Assembly: GCA_015062585.1 (NCBI GenBank) | Contig: SUUJ01000003.1 | Location: forward strand, 37,538-101,537 | Reading direction: 5' to 3' | From: Alphaproteobacteria bacterium | GTDB lineage: Bacteria > Pseudomonadota > Alphaproteobacteria > RF32 > CAG-239 | Length of the DNA stretch: 64,000 nt | Shown: piece after piece, positions 27,462 to 36,641 of the stretch | Numbering within the stretch: position 1 is the first letter of the stretch | How the letters are laid out: each line of letters opens with the position of its first letter | Position numbers and translations under genes: made by a program | The notes under the pieces: generated by a model | Databases searched by the model: none | What the model saw: only the letters and a program-made list of their open reading frames with translations | What the model was told of the DNA's origin: nothing

Positions 27462-29278
27462 ATGAATATGAGAAATATTGCCATCATAGCCCACGTCGAC
27501 CATGGAAAGACTACAATGGTAGACGGACTTTTAAAGCAAAGTGGCACTTTTAGAGAAAATCAACAGGTTGAAACCTGCGTTATGGATAGTAATGAGTTGG
27601 AACGCGAACGCGGTATTACCATTCTTTCAAAATGCACCTCGGTAAATTGGAACGGAACACATATAAATATTGTAGACACCCCCGGACACGCAGACTTTGG
27701 CGGTGAAGTAGAACGCATTTTGTCAATGGTTGACGGTGTGGTATTGTTGGTCGATTCTTCCGAAGGCCCGATGCCCCAAACTAAATTCGTTCTCGGCAAA
27801 GCCCTAAAATTGGGACTATGCCCGATTGTTGTAATCAACAAGGCTGATAAAGCTGACGCTCGTTGCGACGAAGTATTGAACGAAGTTTTTGATTTGTTGT
27901 AAGCTTAGATGCTAATGACAAACAGCTTGATTTTCCGGTTTTGTACGCTTCGGGACGTAGCGGTTGGGCTGTTAATGAATTGGAAGATGAGAAAAAAGAT
28001 TTAACTCCGTTATTTCAAAAAATCTGCGATTATTTCCCTGAGCCTGATTGCCAACCCGACGCACCTTTTTCTATGCTTGCCACTACTTTGGAAGCCGACA
28101 AATTTATCGGTCGCTTGCTCACCGGTAAAGTTCAATCAGGTACCTTGCATGTGAATGATACTGTAAAAGTTTTAAATGGCGAAAACAAAGAAGTTGAACG
28201 CGTACGCATCAGCAAAATTTTGGCTTATCGTGGCCTAAATCGTGAAAGCTTAGAAGTTGCTCATGCCGGCGATATTATTGCGGTTGCCGGTGTGGTAAAA
28301 GGCACTGTTGCCGATACTATTTGTGCTTTTGATGTTAATGAAGCGATTAAAGCTCAACCGATTGACCCGCCGACTTTAGCTATGACTTTTTCAATCAACG
28401 ATTCTCCTTTATCCGGTCGTGAGGGCGACAAAGTTACTTCGCGTATGATTTGGGACAGACTTTGCAAAGAAGCCGAAGGCAATATTGCCTTAAAGATTTC
28501 ACGCACCGACACATCCGATGCCTTTGAAGTCGCAGGTCGTGGCGAACTTCAGCTCGGCGTTTTGATTGAAACCATGCGTCGTGAAGGTTTTGAATTATCA
28601 ATTTCACGTCCTCGTGTTTTGATGAAAAAAGATGAAAACGGTCAACTATTAGAACCGATTGAAGAAGTTGTTGTTGATGTTGACGAAGAATTTTCCGGTG
28701 CCGTGGTCGAAAAACTCGGTCAACGCCGTGCCGAAATGATTGATATGATACCATCACAAGTCGGTAACAAATGCCGTTTGATATTTAATGCACCTTCTCG
28801 CGGACTTATCGGTTATCACTCCGAATTTTTGACCGACACCAGAGGAACCGGTGTTATGAACCGACTTTTCAAATGCTATGAACCGTATAAAGGCGAAATT
28901 AACTCTCGTCGCACCGGTGTTCTCATTTCTTCCGAAACCGGTGACGCTGTGGCTTATTCTTTGTGGAAGTTGCAAGACAGAGGCCCGATGTTTATCGATT
29001 CCGGTGTGCCTGTATATACCGGCATGATTATCGGCGAACATACAAAACCGAACGATTTAGAAGTAAATCCGTGTAAATCAAAACAGCTGACTAATATTCG
29101 CGCTGCCGGTAAAGATGAGGCTATTGATTTGATTCCTCCGAGAAAAATGTCTTTGGAACAAGGTTTGTCATATATCCAAGATGACGAGCTTTTAGAGGTA
29201 ACCCCTAAAACTTTGCGCTTGCGCAAACGTATTTTGGATCCGATTGCCCGCCGTCGTGCCAAACCTGAAGTTATGTAA
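27462..29278 (+). pseudogene. typA: GTPase TypA/BipA, broken by a one-base frameshift
   Basis: Two frames together encode a full TypA. The first (27462-27902, 146 residues) has [18 protein letters not shown] with the P-loop, the ERGITI switch, [14 protein letters not shown] and [11 protein letters not shown]. It stops at TAA 27900-27902. Translation of the next frame from 27899 continues exactly as expected ([18 protein letters not shown]), with the main open part at 27941-29278 (DUF/EF-G-like domains, RGELQLG, the C-terminal BipA domain). One base is missing near 27899, most simply a lost G. TypA binds ribosomes and helps growth at low temperature or stress. Either the gene is inactivated or the sequence has an error here. 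AGGAG lies 11 bases before the ATG. Confidence 0.85.
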
Positions 29279-29280
29279 AA

Positions 29281-29309
29281 AAAAGCCCCCGATTTTCGGG
29301 GGCTTTTTA
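29281..29309. terminator. Bidirectional terminator between typA and the small minus-strand gene
   Basis: AAGCCCCCGA and TCGGGGGCTT form a GC-rich stem with a TTT loop, flanked by an A-run on the left and a T-run on the right. It serves typA on plus and the 53-residue gene on minus. Confidence 0.9.
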
Positions 29310-29316
29310 GTATCTC

Positions 29317-29478
29317 TTATCTTCCGCCTTCTTTATGTCTAAACAAATTACGAGCACCAGACAACACTTTATTAAGATTTTCTGCTAATTTGCGAGCAGC
29401 CTCACCGACAACATGTCTCAAACTTCCGACACCAAGCGTTTCATATCCTTCTGTCTTACCTTGCACTGTTTTATTCAT
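29317..29478 (-). CDS. Small basic hypothetical protein (53 residues)
   Basis: This short gene has a full set of expression signals. ATG 29478 is preceded by AAGGAGGG, and upstream lies an extended -10 promoter. TAA is at 29317, with a GC-rich terminator immediately after. The product starts MNKTVQGKTEGYETLG, continues with an amphipathic helix (LRHVVGEAARKLAENLNKVL) and ends basic (ARNLFRHKEGGR). It has no signal peptide, cysteine or membrane segment. I do not recognise the family. The helix with regularly spaced Arg/Lys could bind nucleic acid or a membrane surface, but that is speculation. Confidence 0.75.
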   Translation of the reverse strand: MNKTVQGKTEGYETLGVGSLRHVVGEAARKLAENLNKVLSGARNLFRHKEGGR

Positions 29479-29505
29479 GACTCCCTCCTTGTAAGGCTTT
29501 TCTTT

Positions 29506-29534
29506 ATTATAGCACGCAATATCAATTTATGCAA
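29506..29534 (-). promoter_or_regulatory. Promoter of the 53-residue gene
   Basis: On the minus strand, TTGCAT (29534-29529) is followed after 17 bases by a perfect TATAAT (29511-29506), with TGC directly before it (extended -10). The start would lie about 20 bases before the ATG, just including the AAGGAGGG site. Confidence 0.7.
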
Positions 29535-29567
29535 TATCTTATATTTTTTGTTTTATTCTAAAAAATA

Positions 29568-29578
29568 TGCTATATAAT
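29568..29578 (+). promoter_or_regulatory. Candidate promoter (-10 region) of murJ
   Basis: TGCTATATAAT contains an extended -10 (TGC before TATATA) and a consensus TATAAT. A weak -35, TTGTTT, stands at 29548-29553. The implied leader to the murJ ATG is about 35 bases. Confidence 0.45.
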
Positions 29579-29619
29579 CATCTTTTGAAAACAACAAACT
29601 ACAAGATGTCTTTGAGAAA

Positions 29620-31215
29620 ATGAATTTATTTAAATCGATTGCCACTTTTGGCGGTTTTACGCTTTTATCACGCATAACCGGTTTTTTCCGCGATATGATT
29701 TTGGCCAACTTTTTAGGCGCCGGATTGGTTTCTGATGCTTTTTTTGTAGCCTTCAAATTGCCAAACTTATTCCGTTCGCTTTTTGCCGAAGGAGCTTTTA
29801 CCACCGCTTTTGTGCCGATGTTGTCACAAAAATTGGTCTGTGAAGACAAGAAGCAAGCTGTTTTATTTGCTGCCAAAGCTATTTCGGTATTAGCCTTTTT
29901 TGTCGGCTTGTTTGTTGTTTTGGTAGAATGTCTGATGCCTTGGGTCGTTGCAGTTCTTGCCCCGGGATTTGCCGATGAGCCCGAAAAAGTTTCTTTAGCC
30001 ATTGAACTTTCGCGCATAACTTTTCCTTTTTTGTTGTTTATTTCTATTGTTTCTTTTCAATCAGGTATCTTAAATTCGTTAAACAAATTTGCCGCACCGG
30101 CTGCTGCTCCGGTAATCTTAAACCTGATGATGATAATTTCGATATTTATTTTTGTGCCGTTTAGCTCAACTCCTGCTCATGGAATTGCCATGGGTATTAC
30201 AACAGCCGGATTTATCGAAATTTTGTGGCTGATGTTTTTCTTGCACCGCCAACAAGTCTATATAAAACCGCAATTCAAAATTTTTAAGATTATCAAAGAT
30301 GTTGAAATAAAAACATTATTCAAGCGTATTGCCCCCGGAGTATTAGGCGCCGGCATTTACCAAATAAACATGGTTGTAGATACTATTTTGGTATCTTTAG
30401 TCGGAACCGGCGCAATTTCTTGGCTGTATTATGCCAACCGCTTGCAACAATTACCTTTGGGTGTGGTTGGTGCAGCCATTTCAGTTGCGCTGTTGCCGGT
30501 GCTGTCACGCCACATTACCGCCAACAAAACCAAAGAAGCCACCGAAGTTCAAAACAAAGCTTTTGAATATGGCGCTCTTCTATCTATTCCTGCTGCCTTT
30601 GCTTTGATAATTTTAGCCAAACCCATTATCAATATTTTATTCCAACATGGCAAATTCGGTTTTGAAGAGACTGTTATGACATCAAAGGCCGTTATTGCTT
30701 ATGCAATCGGCTTACCGGCATATGTTTTGGTAAAATCATTAACACCAAACTTCTTTGCTCGTGGCGATACCAAAACTCCGGTAAAATACAGTATGGTTGT
30801 CTTATTAAGCAATCTTTTATTTGCCGTCCTACTTATGAAACCTTTCGGTCATGTCGGAATTGCCACAGCCACCACCATTTCGGCTTTTGTTTCGCTTTTC
30901 CAATACACTCGAGGATTGAAAAAACGAGATTTTTGGATATGCCCTAAAGAATTGATTATAAAAATTATAAAAATTTGTATATGTTCATTTATCATGAGCT
31001 TGGTAATATATTTTATGCAATATGGCCTGAATTTGTATTTTAACAATTGGCTTCACTTAACGATTTTGCCAAAATTGGCTTTATTCTCAATTATTTGCGT
31101 TTTTGGACTTGCCACCTTTATTTTCTGTGCTAAGCTTACCAATGTACTAAATATAAAGGAAATTATGGCGCACTTGCTAAAAAAGGAATTATCCGATGCC
31201 AAACAAAAAAATTGA
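29620..31215 (+). CDS. murJ: Lipid II flippase MurJ (MviN)
   Basis: MurJ flips lipid II across the inner membrane for peptidoglycan synthesis. The 531-residue product has the MOP-superfamily pattern of about fourteen helices. It begins with the diagnostic region FTLLSRITGFFRDMILANFLG, then DAFFVAFKLPNLFRSLFAEGAF and FVPMLSQ. Later come RIAPGVLGAGIYQIN and FFARGDTKTP. Length and motifs are standard. It leads a chain of four genes (murJ, DUF2333, NFU, Bax-like) linked by short overlaps of 20, 4 and 20 bases. Confidence 0.95.
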   Translation: MNLFKSIATFGGFTLLSRITGFFRDMILANFLGAGLVSDAFFVAFKLPNLFRSLFAEGAFTTAFVPMLSQKLVCEDKKQAVLFAAKAISVLAFFVGLFVVLVECLMPWVVAVLAPGFADEPEKVSLAIELSRITFPFLLFISIVSFQSGILNSLNKFAAPAAAPVILNLMMIISIFIFVPFSSTPAHGIAMGITTAGFIEILWLMFFLHRQQVYIKPQFKIFKIIKDVEIKTLFKRIAPGVLGAGIYQINMVVDTILVSLVGTGAISWLYYANRLQQLPLGVVGAAISVALLPVLSRHITANKTKEATEVQNKAFEYGALLSIPAAFALIILAKPIINILFQHGKFGFEETVMTSKAVIAYAIGLPAYVLVKSLTPNFFARGDTKTPVKYSMVVLLSNLLFAVLLMKPFGHVGIATATTISAFVSLFQYTRGLKKRDFWICPKELIIKIIKICICSFIMSLVIYFMQYGLNLYFNNWLHLTILPKLALFSIICVFGLATFIFCAKLTNVLNIKEIMAHLLKKELSDAKQKN

Positions 31216-32272
31216 ACAACTTACAAAAAAGGTAAAACCATACCTTAAAAAGCTGTCACCCTACACCAAAAAGGTAACACCTTATTTGAAAGACTTTTCC
31301 GACATAGTAAAAAGTCTTGGCAATCAAACACGCAACTATCTCAAATCCAAAATAACATCGTGGTGGCAAGTTGTTTTAATCATATTGTTTTGCATAGTAT
31401 TTTTATACTATCCGTTAGGTGGGCTGATAATCCACAAAATCGACACATCAAGCAACTTTCAACCGCAAACAGCCGACGGAAGACTTGCCTCTATTGATAC
31501 TATGAGCCATTTGATAAATCGCGAAGTTCACCACAAACTTTGGACTCCAAATTTGCCGTTTTTGTTCCCGTCATACTTTTTGGATAATATGCCGGCATTT
31601 CAACTCGGTATAATGTCCGCCATAGCGCCGATGGCTCGCGCTATTGATTCTTTACCCTTGAACAGAGCCTCCGACGAAGCACGCACAGCTTTAAATGAAG
31701 GAACAAAACTTTTACAATATCCGGGAAATATATGGTTGTTTTCACCGCAAAACAAATTGCTTCCGGTAACCTCATCAAATACCCAATACAAAAAAGGTCG
31801 CAAAAAATATAATATTTTCAATCAAGAAATAGCGAAAGGTAATGCGGTTATTGACCGCTCTGCCGAAAATTTGGCCTTGATAATGTTAGTCTTGAAAAAA
31901 GATTTTGAAACATCTGTTATCAAGACCGAAGAGCACATAAGAGAATACAGCCAATCTTTTATTGATTTTGACGCTGACGCCGTTTTCTATCACGAAAAAG
32001 GTAAACTATATGCCTATTCTCAAATTTTACGAGCTTTAGGACACGATTTTAAGGATACAATGATAAGATATGACATCTACCAACAATGGACATCCATGCT
32101 AAACGCCTTAAACGAAGCCGGAATACTTGAACCAACCATTATAAGAAATGCTTCGCCTGATTCGGCTATTGCCCCAAATCATCTGATTGCTATAAACTAT
32201 TTGGCTTCACGCGCCCTAAACCATATAAATGATATAATAACCAAACTAAACAATACCGGTACAAAACAATGA
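31196..32272 (+). CDS. DUF2333 family membrane-anchored protein
   Basis: The 358-residue product has a lysine-rich, repetitive cytoplasmic start (KKVKPYLKKLSPYTKKVTPYL), one membrane helix at about 58-78 and a large periplasmic part. The latter resembles DUF2333, a family seen in Alphaproteobacteria and pseudomonads; DTMSHLINREV, TPNLPFLFPSYFLDNMP and the NHLIAINYLASRALNHI end are the relevant stretches. Function is unknown. It overlaps murJ by 20 bases and the NFU gene by 4, so expression is coupled to murJ, which hints at an envelope role but does not prove it. Confidence 0.8.
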   Translation: MPNKKIEQLTKKVKPYLKKLSPYTKKVTPYLKDFSDIVKSLGNQTRNYLKSKITSWWQVVLIILFCIVFLYYPLGGLIIHKIDTSSNFQPQTADGRLASIDTMSHLINREVHHKLWTPNLPFLFPSYFLDNMPAFQLGIMSAIAPMARAIDSLPLNRASDEARTALNEGTKLLQYPGNIWLFSPQNKLLPVTSSNTQYKKGRKKYNIFNQEIAKGNAVIDRSAENLALIMLVLKKDFETSVIKTEEHIREYSQSFIDFDADAVFYHEKGKLYAYSQILRALGHDFKDTMIRYDIYQQWTSMLNALNEAGILEPTIIRNASPDSAIAPNHLIAINYLASRALNHINDIITKLNNTGTKQ

Positions 32273-32808
32273 TGATAGAAATTCAAGAAACACCCGATGC
32301 TAATGTAATCAACTTTTTTCCGCCGCAACCGTTGTTAAAGCAAGGCTCGGCCGAATTTGTTGACGCCAAATCAATCAGAAAATCACCATTAGCCGAACAA
32401 ATATTCGATATTGGCGGTATAGCATCTTTATTTATAACCGCTGATATGATATCGGTTACCAAACAAGATACAGCCGATTGGAATGAGATAAAACCGATTA
32501 TCATGGCTGAAATTATGGACTATCTCTCTACCGGCGAAGAAGTATTAACCAACGAAACCACCGGTGACGATGTAGCGCAACAAGTACAAGCGTTGCTTAA
32601 TGCTCGTATCAGACCGGCTGTCAAAAAAGATGGTGGCGATATCAAGTTTATTAGTTTTGAAAACGGAGTGGTTTTAGTTGAAATGCAAGGCGCCTGCAAG
32701 GGCTGTCCTTATGCTATGCGCACCTTAAAAGAAGGAGTTGAGCGCATTTTGAAAACCTATATTTCAGAAGTTAAAGAAGTCAGAAACATTGAAGAAAACA
32801 ACGCTTAA
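32269..32808 (+). CDS. NifU-like iron-sulfur scaffold/carrier (NFU1 type)
   Basis: The 179-residue product has an N-terminal Nfu_N domain (about 1-85, with ADMISVTKQDTADWNEIKP) and a C-terminal NifU-like domain with the cluster-binding pair Cys143/Cys146 in GACKGCPYAM. Such proteins carry [4Fe-4S] clusters to target enzymes in the cytoplasm and are typical of Alphaproteobacteria and mitochondria. The start ATGATG overlaps the previous stop. The gene lies in the murJ chain, with no other iron-sulfur genes adjacent. Confidence 0.93.
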   Translation: MMIEIQETPDANVINFFPPQPLLKQGSAEFVDAKSIRKSPLAEQIFDIGGIASLFITADMISVTKQDTADWNEIKPIIMAEIMDYLSTGEEVLTNETTGDDVAQQVQALLNARIRPAVKKDGGDIKFISFENGVVLVEMQGACKGCPYAMRTLKEGVERILKTYISEVKEVRNIEENNA

Positions 32809-33730
32809 ATTATTACTGTTCTTTTTTGCTTTATTGCTTTTTTCCTCACAGGCAAAAGCCAATGATTTGTGGCTTAAAGACATACCTGTCAAAAAATTGG
32901 AAAACCTGTATCAAGATATAAATTATCAAGGCGATATCAAAGATCACCTTATGCTGAAAGATAAAAAATATCCTCGTATTTTCTTAAAAAACTTTCCCTT
33001 AGGCTATGAAAAAATTACCGATGAACAAAAACGCAACGCTTTGTTTTTAAAAATTTTAATCCCATTAGCAATGAAAATGAATGAGGAAATCTCAGAACAA
33101 CGAAGTGAAATTACCAAGTTGCAAGAAAAACACCTAAGCGGCAAAAAACTATCACAAGCAGAGACAGACAAAATCGAACAACTTGCCACAACCTATGACA
33201 TATTTACCCGCATCAAAGGCTCTGACAGATACACTTATTTATTACACGAACTTTTAATCAGAGTTGATTTTATTCCTGCGTCAATACTTGTGACTGCCGC
33301 CGCTATTGAAACCAACTGGGGAGCTTCTCGAATTGTTAAAGAAGGTAATTCATTATACAAAATTTTAGAATGGCACACCACCGAAGGTTTAAAACCGATT
33401 GGTGAAACCGAAGACGACAGTTATCGTATCAAAATATATCCCGATTTATACAGTTCTGTAAAAGACTACGCTATAAAAGTAAATTCAGCTCGCAGTTTTG
33501 AAAAATTTCGCCAATTCAGACTTAAATTAAAAAGATTAAACAAAACTGCCACCGGCCAAGTTTTGGCACCATATACCTATGGAAGTTCCAATCTTGAAAA
33601 TTATCCCGGTCTGTTTGACTATACCTTGGCCTATTACGAGTTGTTGGCTATTGACAAATCCTCTTTAAGAGACAGCAAACCGACAAAACAAACTATCAAA
33701 AAATATCAAAAGTATATCGTAAAAAAATAG
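32789..33730 (+). CDS. Secreted Bax-like N-acetylglucosaminidase domain protein
   Basis: The 313-residue product has a clear signal peptide (MKKTTLKLLLFFFALLLFSS, then QAKAN). A glucosaminidase fold with the catalytic Glu174 in AAAIETNWGASRIVKEGNSLY is typical of Bax and related GH73-type hydrolases that cut peptidoglycan glycan strands. A linker of charged helices (about 95-135) precedes the domain. The only plausible start giving this signal peptide is TTG 32789, within the end of the NFU gene. It is the last gene of the murJ chain; a periplasmic location is expected. Confidence 0.85.
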   Translation: MKKTTLKLLLFFFALLLFSSQAKANDLWLKDIPVKKLENLYQDINYQGDIKDHLMLKDKKYPRIFLKNFPLGYEKITDEQKRNALFLKILIPLAMKMNEEISEQRSEITKLQEKHLSGKKLSQAETDKIEQLATTYDIFTRIKGSDRYTYLLHELLIRVDFIPASILVTAAAIETNWGASRIVKEGNSLYKILEWHTTEGLKPIGETEDDSYRIKIYPDLYSSVKDYAIKVNSARSFEKFRQFRLKLKRLNKTATGQVLAPYTYGSSNLENYPGLFDYTLAYYELLAIDKSSLRDSKPTKQTIKKYQKYIVKK

Positions 33731-33791
33731 CTGGATTTTTATGCTTTTCAATGATATATAATAGCTTATAATAAGAAAATAGGAATTAGCG

Positions 33792-34898
33792 ATGTATGAA
33801 GATGATTTAACAGGCCAAGATGTAAAAAACTTGAGCACAAACCCATCTCCTGAAAACAAAAGCAATATTGCCGACAAACTAGGCTTGCTATATGGTAAAC
33901 AACAGCTGTCTTCCAATGCCATAAAATTAGCGGAAGCAATTTTCAGAATAATGGTCAGAGATGCCGAAACACAGGTTCGTCAAGCCCTATCCGAGAGCTT
34001 GAAAAAAAATAAAAATATCCCGTCAGATATTGTTCAATCCATCTTAAATGATGAAGATTGCGTTGCTATTCCTTTTATTCAACATTATGCATCTTTAACC
34101 GATGATGACCTCATTAAAATAATAGATTCCAACAAACTGCCTCGCCAAAAAGCTGTGGCTTCCAGGTCATCAGTATCTCTTAATGTTTCTGACTACATTG
34201 TCGAAAAATGTCCTAGTGATGTTGTCGGAACTTTAATAAGTAATGAAGGATCTCACATCGGTGATAACACTTTCAATAAAATTGTTGAAAAATATGACCA
34301 AAACGATGACATTAAAACCAGGATGGTCTATCGCTCCGAGCTTCCTGTTCTGATAATAGAAAAAATCGTAGATAAAATTTCATCAAATTTAAAAAAACAT
34401 CTTATGTTGCATCACAATTTACCAAAAAATATGGTGTCGACATTAGTTGATGAAATCAAAGAAACTATTGCACTTAATATTTCCGAGGACTTTTCAACTG
34501 ATAAACAAACCGAAGAATTTGTTCATCAATTATATAAAGCCAATCGCTTGACCGCCGGATTAGTAATAAGAGCCTTATGCCTCGGAGACTTAAGCTTTTT
34601 TGAATATGCTCTTGTTTATTTATCAGAAACACCCATTTCCGAAGTCCGTAAAGTATTATTCAATAGTCAGGCTGACTTTATGATAAGAAACTTGCTTCGT
34701 AAAGCATTTATCCCAAAATCAATGTTTCCCGCTGTTTTCTCTGCCTTAAAAATCATTCGAGAGATAAGGTTTGACTGCGGAAGGTCTAGTCGCAAAAAAT
34801 TTGGTCATAAAGTAGCCGAACGCATTTTGACCTATATTGAAAACAATGATGAACTCAGCTCCGATGATATCCAATATTTGATTTCAAAAATCAATTAA
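33792..34898 (+). CDS. DUF2336 family protein
   Basis: This 368-residue, soluble, mainly helical protein is built of HEAT-like pairs. Recognisable are RDAETQVRQALSESLKKNKNIP, DEDCVAIPFIQHYASLTDDDLI and KLPRQKAVASR, the typical DUF2336 segment found in Alphaproteobacteria. The function is not established; the helical repeats suggest a protein-binding role. AGGA is 7 bases before the ATG. The following gene encodes an HD-GYP-like protein, so a signalling connection is conceivable. No membrane segment or signal peptide is visible. Confidence 0.85.
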   Translation: MYEDDLTGQDVKNLSTNPSPENKSNIADKLGLLYGKQQLSSNAIKLAEAIFRIMVRDAETQVRQALSESLKKNKNIPSDIVQSILNDEDCVAIPFIQHYASLTDDDLIKIIDSNKLPRQKAVASRSSVSLNVSDYIVEKCPSDVVGTLISNEGSHIGDNTFNKIVEKYDQNDDIKTRMVYRSELPVLIIEKIVDKISSNLKKHLMLHHNLPKNMVSTLVDEIKETIALNISEDFSTDKQTEEFVHQLYKANRLTAGLVIRALCLGDLSFFEYALVYLSETPISEVRKVLFNSQADFMIRNLLRKAFIPKSMFPAVFSALKIIREIRFDCGRSSRKKFGHKVAERILTYIENNDELSSDDIQYLISKIN

Positions 34899-34966
34899 CG
34901 CTGGCTTTTTTATAATATAAGATATAAATTTAACCCATCATATGTTTTTTTAAAAAGGTGGTTATC

Positions 34967-36640
34967 TTGTCCGATATATTCAACAATAATGAGCTCTTAT
35001 CCGTATTATCAAATATTCAAACCGGCAAAAATATTGACGACTTAATTGTCGAAATTATTGAATATTGCTCCAAACAAAGCAACTCTGACGGATTTTTGCT
35101 ATACAAAGCAACAACACAAGATATTTTAGACCTTGACTATATTTATATCAATTCTTTGCGCATAAAGGTAAAAGGAATAAGTTGCAACCGCTTTTTTCCG
35201 TCTATTAACTTAACCGAAGCAAAAAACAAAAAATCAAAAACACCTGTTGAAATATGCGCCTTAAACAAAGACATTATAAACACATCCAACCTTTATGGTG
35301 AACAAGCAATCGATTCTTCAGAATTTAAAATTTTTGATAGTGATAACAACTATAATAGCGTTTCACTTTTGTCTTTCCCTATTTTTGACAGCAACCAAAA
35401 TCTTATAGGCATTGTTTGTTTCATAAATGCGCAAGATTCAGCTAAAAAAATAATCAGCTTTACCAAATACCTCCAAGACAGTCTCATTTCAATTTGTCAG
35501 CTGATTGCTCTCTTGATTGAGCGTCAACAACAAGCTGAAACATATCGTCAATTTATCGAAGGCTTTATATCAGTACTTTCTAAAATACTTTATTCCAAAT
35601 CACCTCATACAGCCTCTCATAATCAAAAAGTTCCTGTTATTGCGCAAATGCTCGCTCTTGCAATGACATCGACCAATGACGGTCCTTACAAAAATTTTGA
35701 AATGTCTGATACTGATTGGAATACCTTAAGTATTTCATCCCTTTTGCACGACTGCGGCAAAACCATAGTCCCTGATTATATCTTAAACAAAGCAACCAAA
35801 TTAGAAACTTGTACCAACCGCATTCACGAAATAAGGAACCGATTTGAAATATTGCGCCGCGATGCTCATATTGAATATTTACAAAAACGCTTAAACAATG
35901 TTGCTGACAAAAAAACACTTCAAGCCGAATTTGTTGCAAAAGTAAAAAAATTGCATGACGATTTTGAATTTATCGGCAAATGTAACCAAGCTCTGCACCC
36001 TTTAACCGATAAGGATGTTTCAAAGATTGATGAAATATCATCACAAACCTTTACCCGTTATTTTAGTCGCACCGTCGGTTTATCAAAAAAAGACTTAAAA
36101 AACATATCCTTTGAAACAGCACAAAATCCGGAAACAGAAAACCTACTCCAAGATCGCCCTGAACAACTTGCCGACATTTACAATAGCGGCGAACTGTCTA
36201 ACATAAAAACATTAAAAGGAACTCTTAACCCTGCCGAAAGCACAAAAATAAAAGAGCACGCTGGTAACACTGCCGATATATTATCAGAAATACCTTTTCC
36301 CAAGGAATATTCTGACATCATAGATATCGTAAAAACACATAAAAACATTATGAAAACACAAAAAACAAGCAAGACTCTTGATTATTCAAAAAATACAACT
36401 CTTGGTAGGATTATTGCTTTTGCTTCTGTTTTTGAAGAACTAAGCTCTCCTGAAACTCCATATACCAAAACAAAAAAACTGTCCGAGGTATTAAAAATAT
36501 TACAATCTAAGAAAAATCGCGGAAAGCTCGATGCTGATATATACAACATATTTATAAAGAATAAAATCTATCTTGAATATGCTAAAGAGTTTCTTGACGC
36601 TTCACAAATTGATGAAATAAATACAGAGGATATTTTGTAA
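34967..36640 (+). CDS. GAF and degenerate HD-GYP domain protein
   Basis: The product (558 residues) has a GAF-like N-terminal domain (about 20-155) and then an HD-type phosphohydrolase region. Metal-site residues include His213 in SPHTASH and the pair His261-Asp262 in LLHDCGK, followed by the family's long insertion (about 280-425). The part that in relatives reads HHExxDGxGYP is here THKNIMKTQKT, so cyclic-di-GMP hydrolysis is doubtful. His431 and RIIAFASVFEELSSPETPY retain the fold. I placed the start at TTG 34967, 8 bases after AAAAAGG; the GTG at 34958 overlaps that site. It may act as a sensor or pseudo-enzyme. The gloB ATG follows one base after its stop. Confidence 0.78.
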   Translation: MSDIFNNNELLSVLSNIQTGKNIDDLIVEIIEYCSKQSNSDGFLLYKATTQDILDLDYIYINSLRIKVKGISCNRFFPSINLTEAKNKKSKTPVEICALNKDIINTSNLYGEQAIDSSEFKIFDSDNNYNSVSLLSFPIFDSNQNLIGIVCFINAQDSAKKIISFTKYLQDSLISICQLIALLIERQQQAETYRQFIEGFISVLSKILYSKSPHTASHNQKVPVIAQMLALAMTSTNDGPYKNFEMSDTDWNTLSISSLLHDCGKTIVPDYILNKATKLETCTNRIHEIRNRFEILRRDAHIEYLQKRLNNVADKKTLQAEFVAKVKKLHDDFEFIGKCNQALHPLTDKDVSKIDEISSQTFTRYFSRTVGLSKKDLKNISFETAQNPETENLLQDRPEQLADIYNSGELSNIKTLKGTLNPAESTKIKEHAGNTADILSEIPFPKEYSDIIDIVKTHKNIMKTQKTSKTLDYSKNTTLGRIIAFASVFEELSSPETPYTKTKKLSEVLKILQSKKNRGKLDADIYNIFIKNKIYLEYAKEFLDASQIDEINTEDIL

Positions 36641-36641
36641 A

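Noticed and set aside
27891..27945. Programmed -1 frameshift in typA
   Set aside because: No X-XXY-YYZ slippery heptamer or downstream pseudoknot is evident at TTGTTGTAA, and typA is not known to use recoding; mutation or sequence error is simpler.
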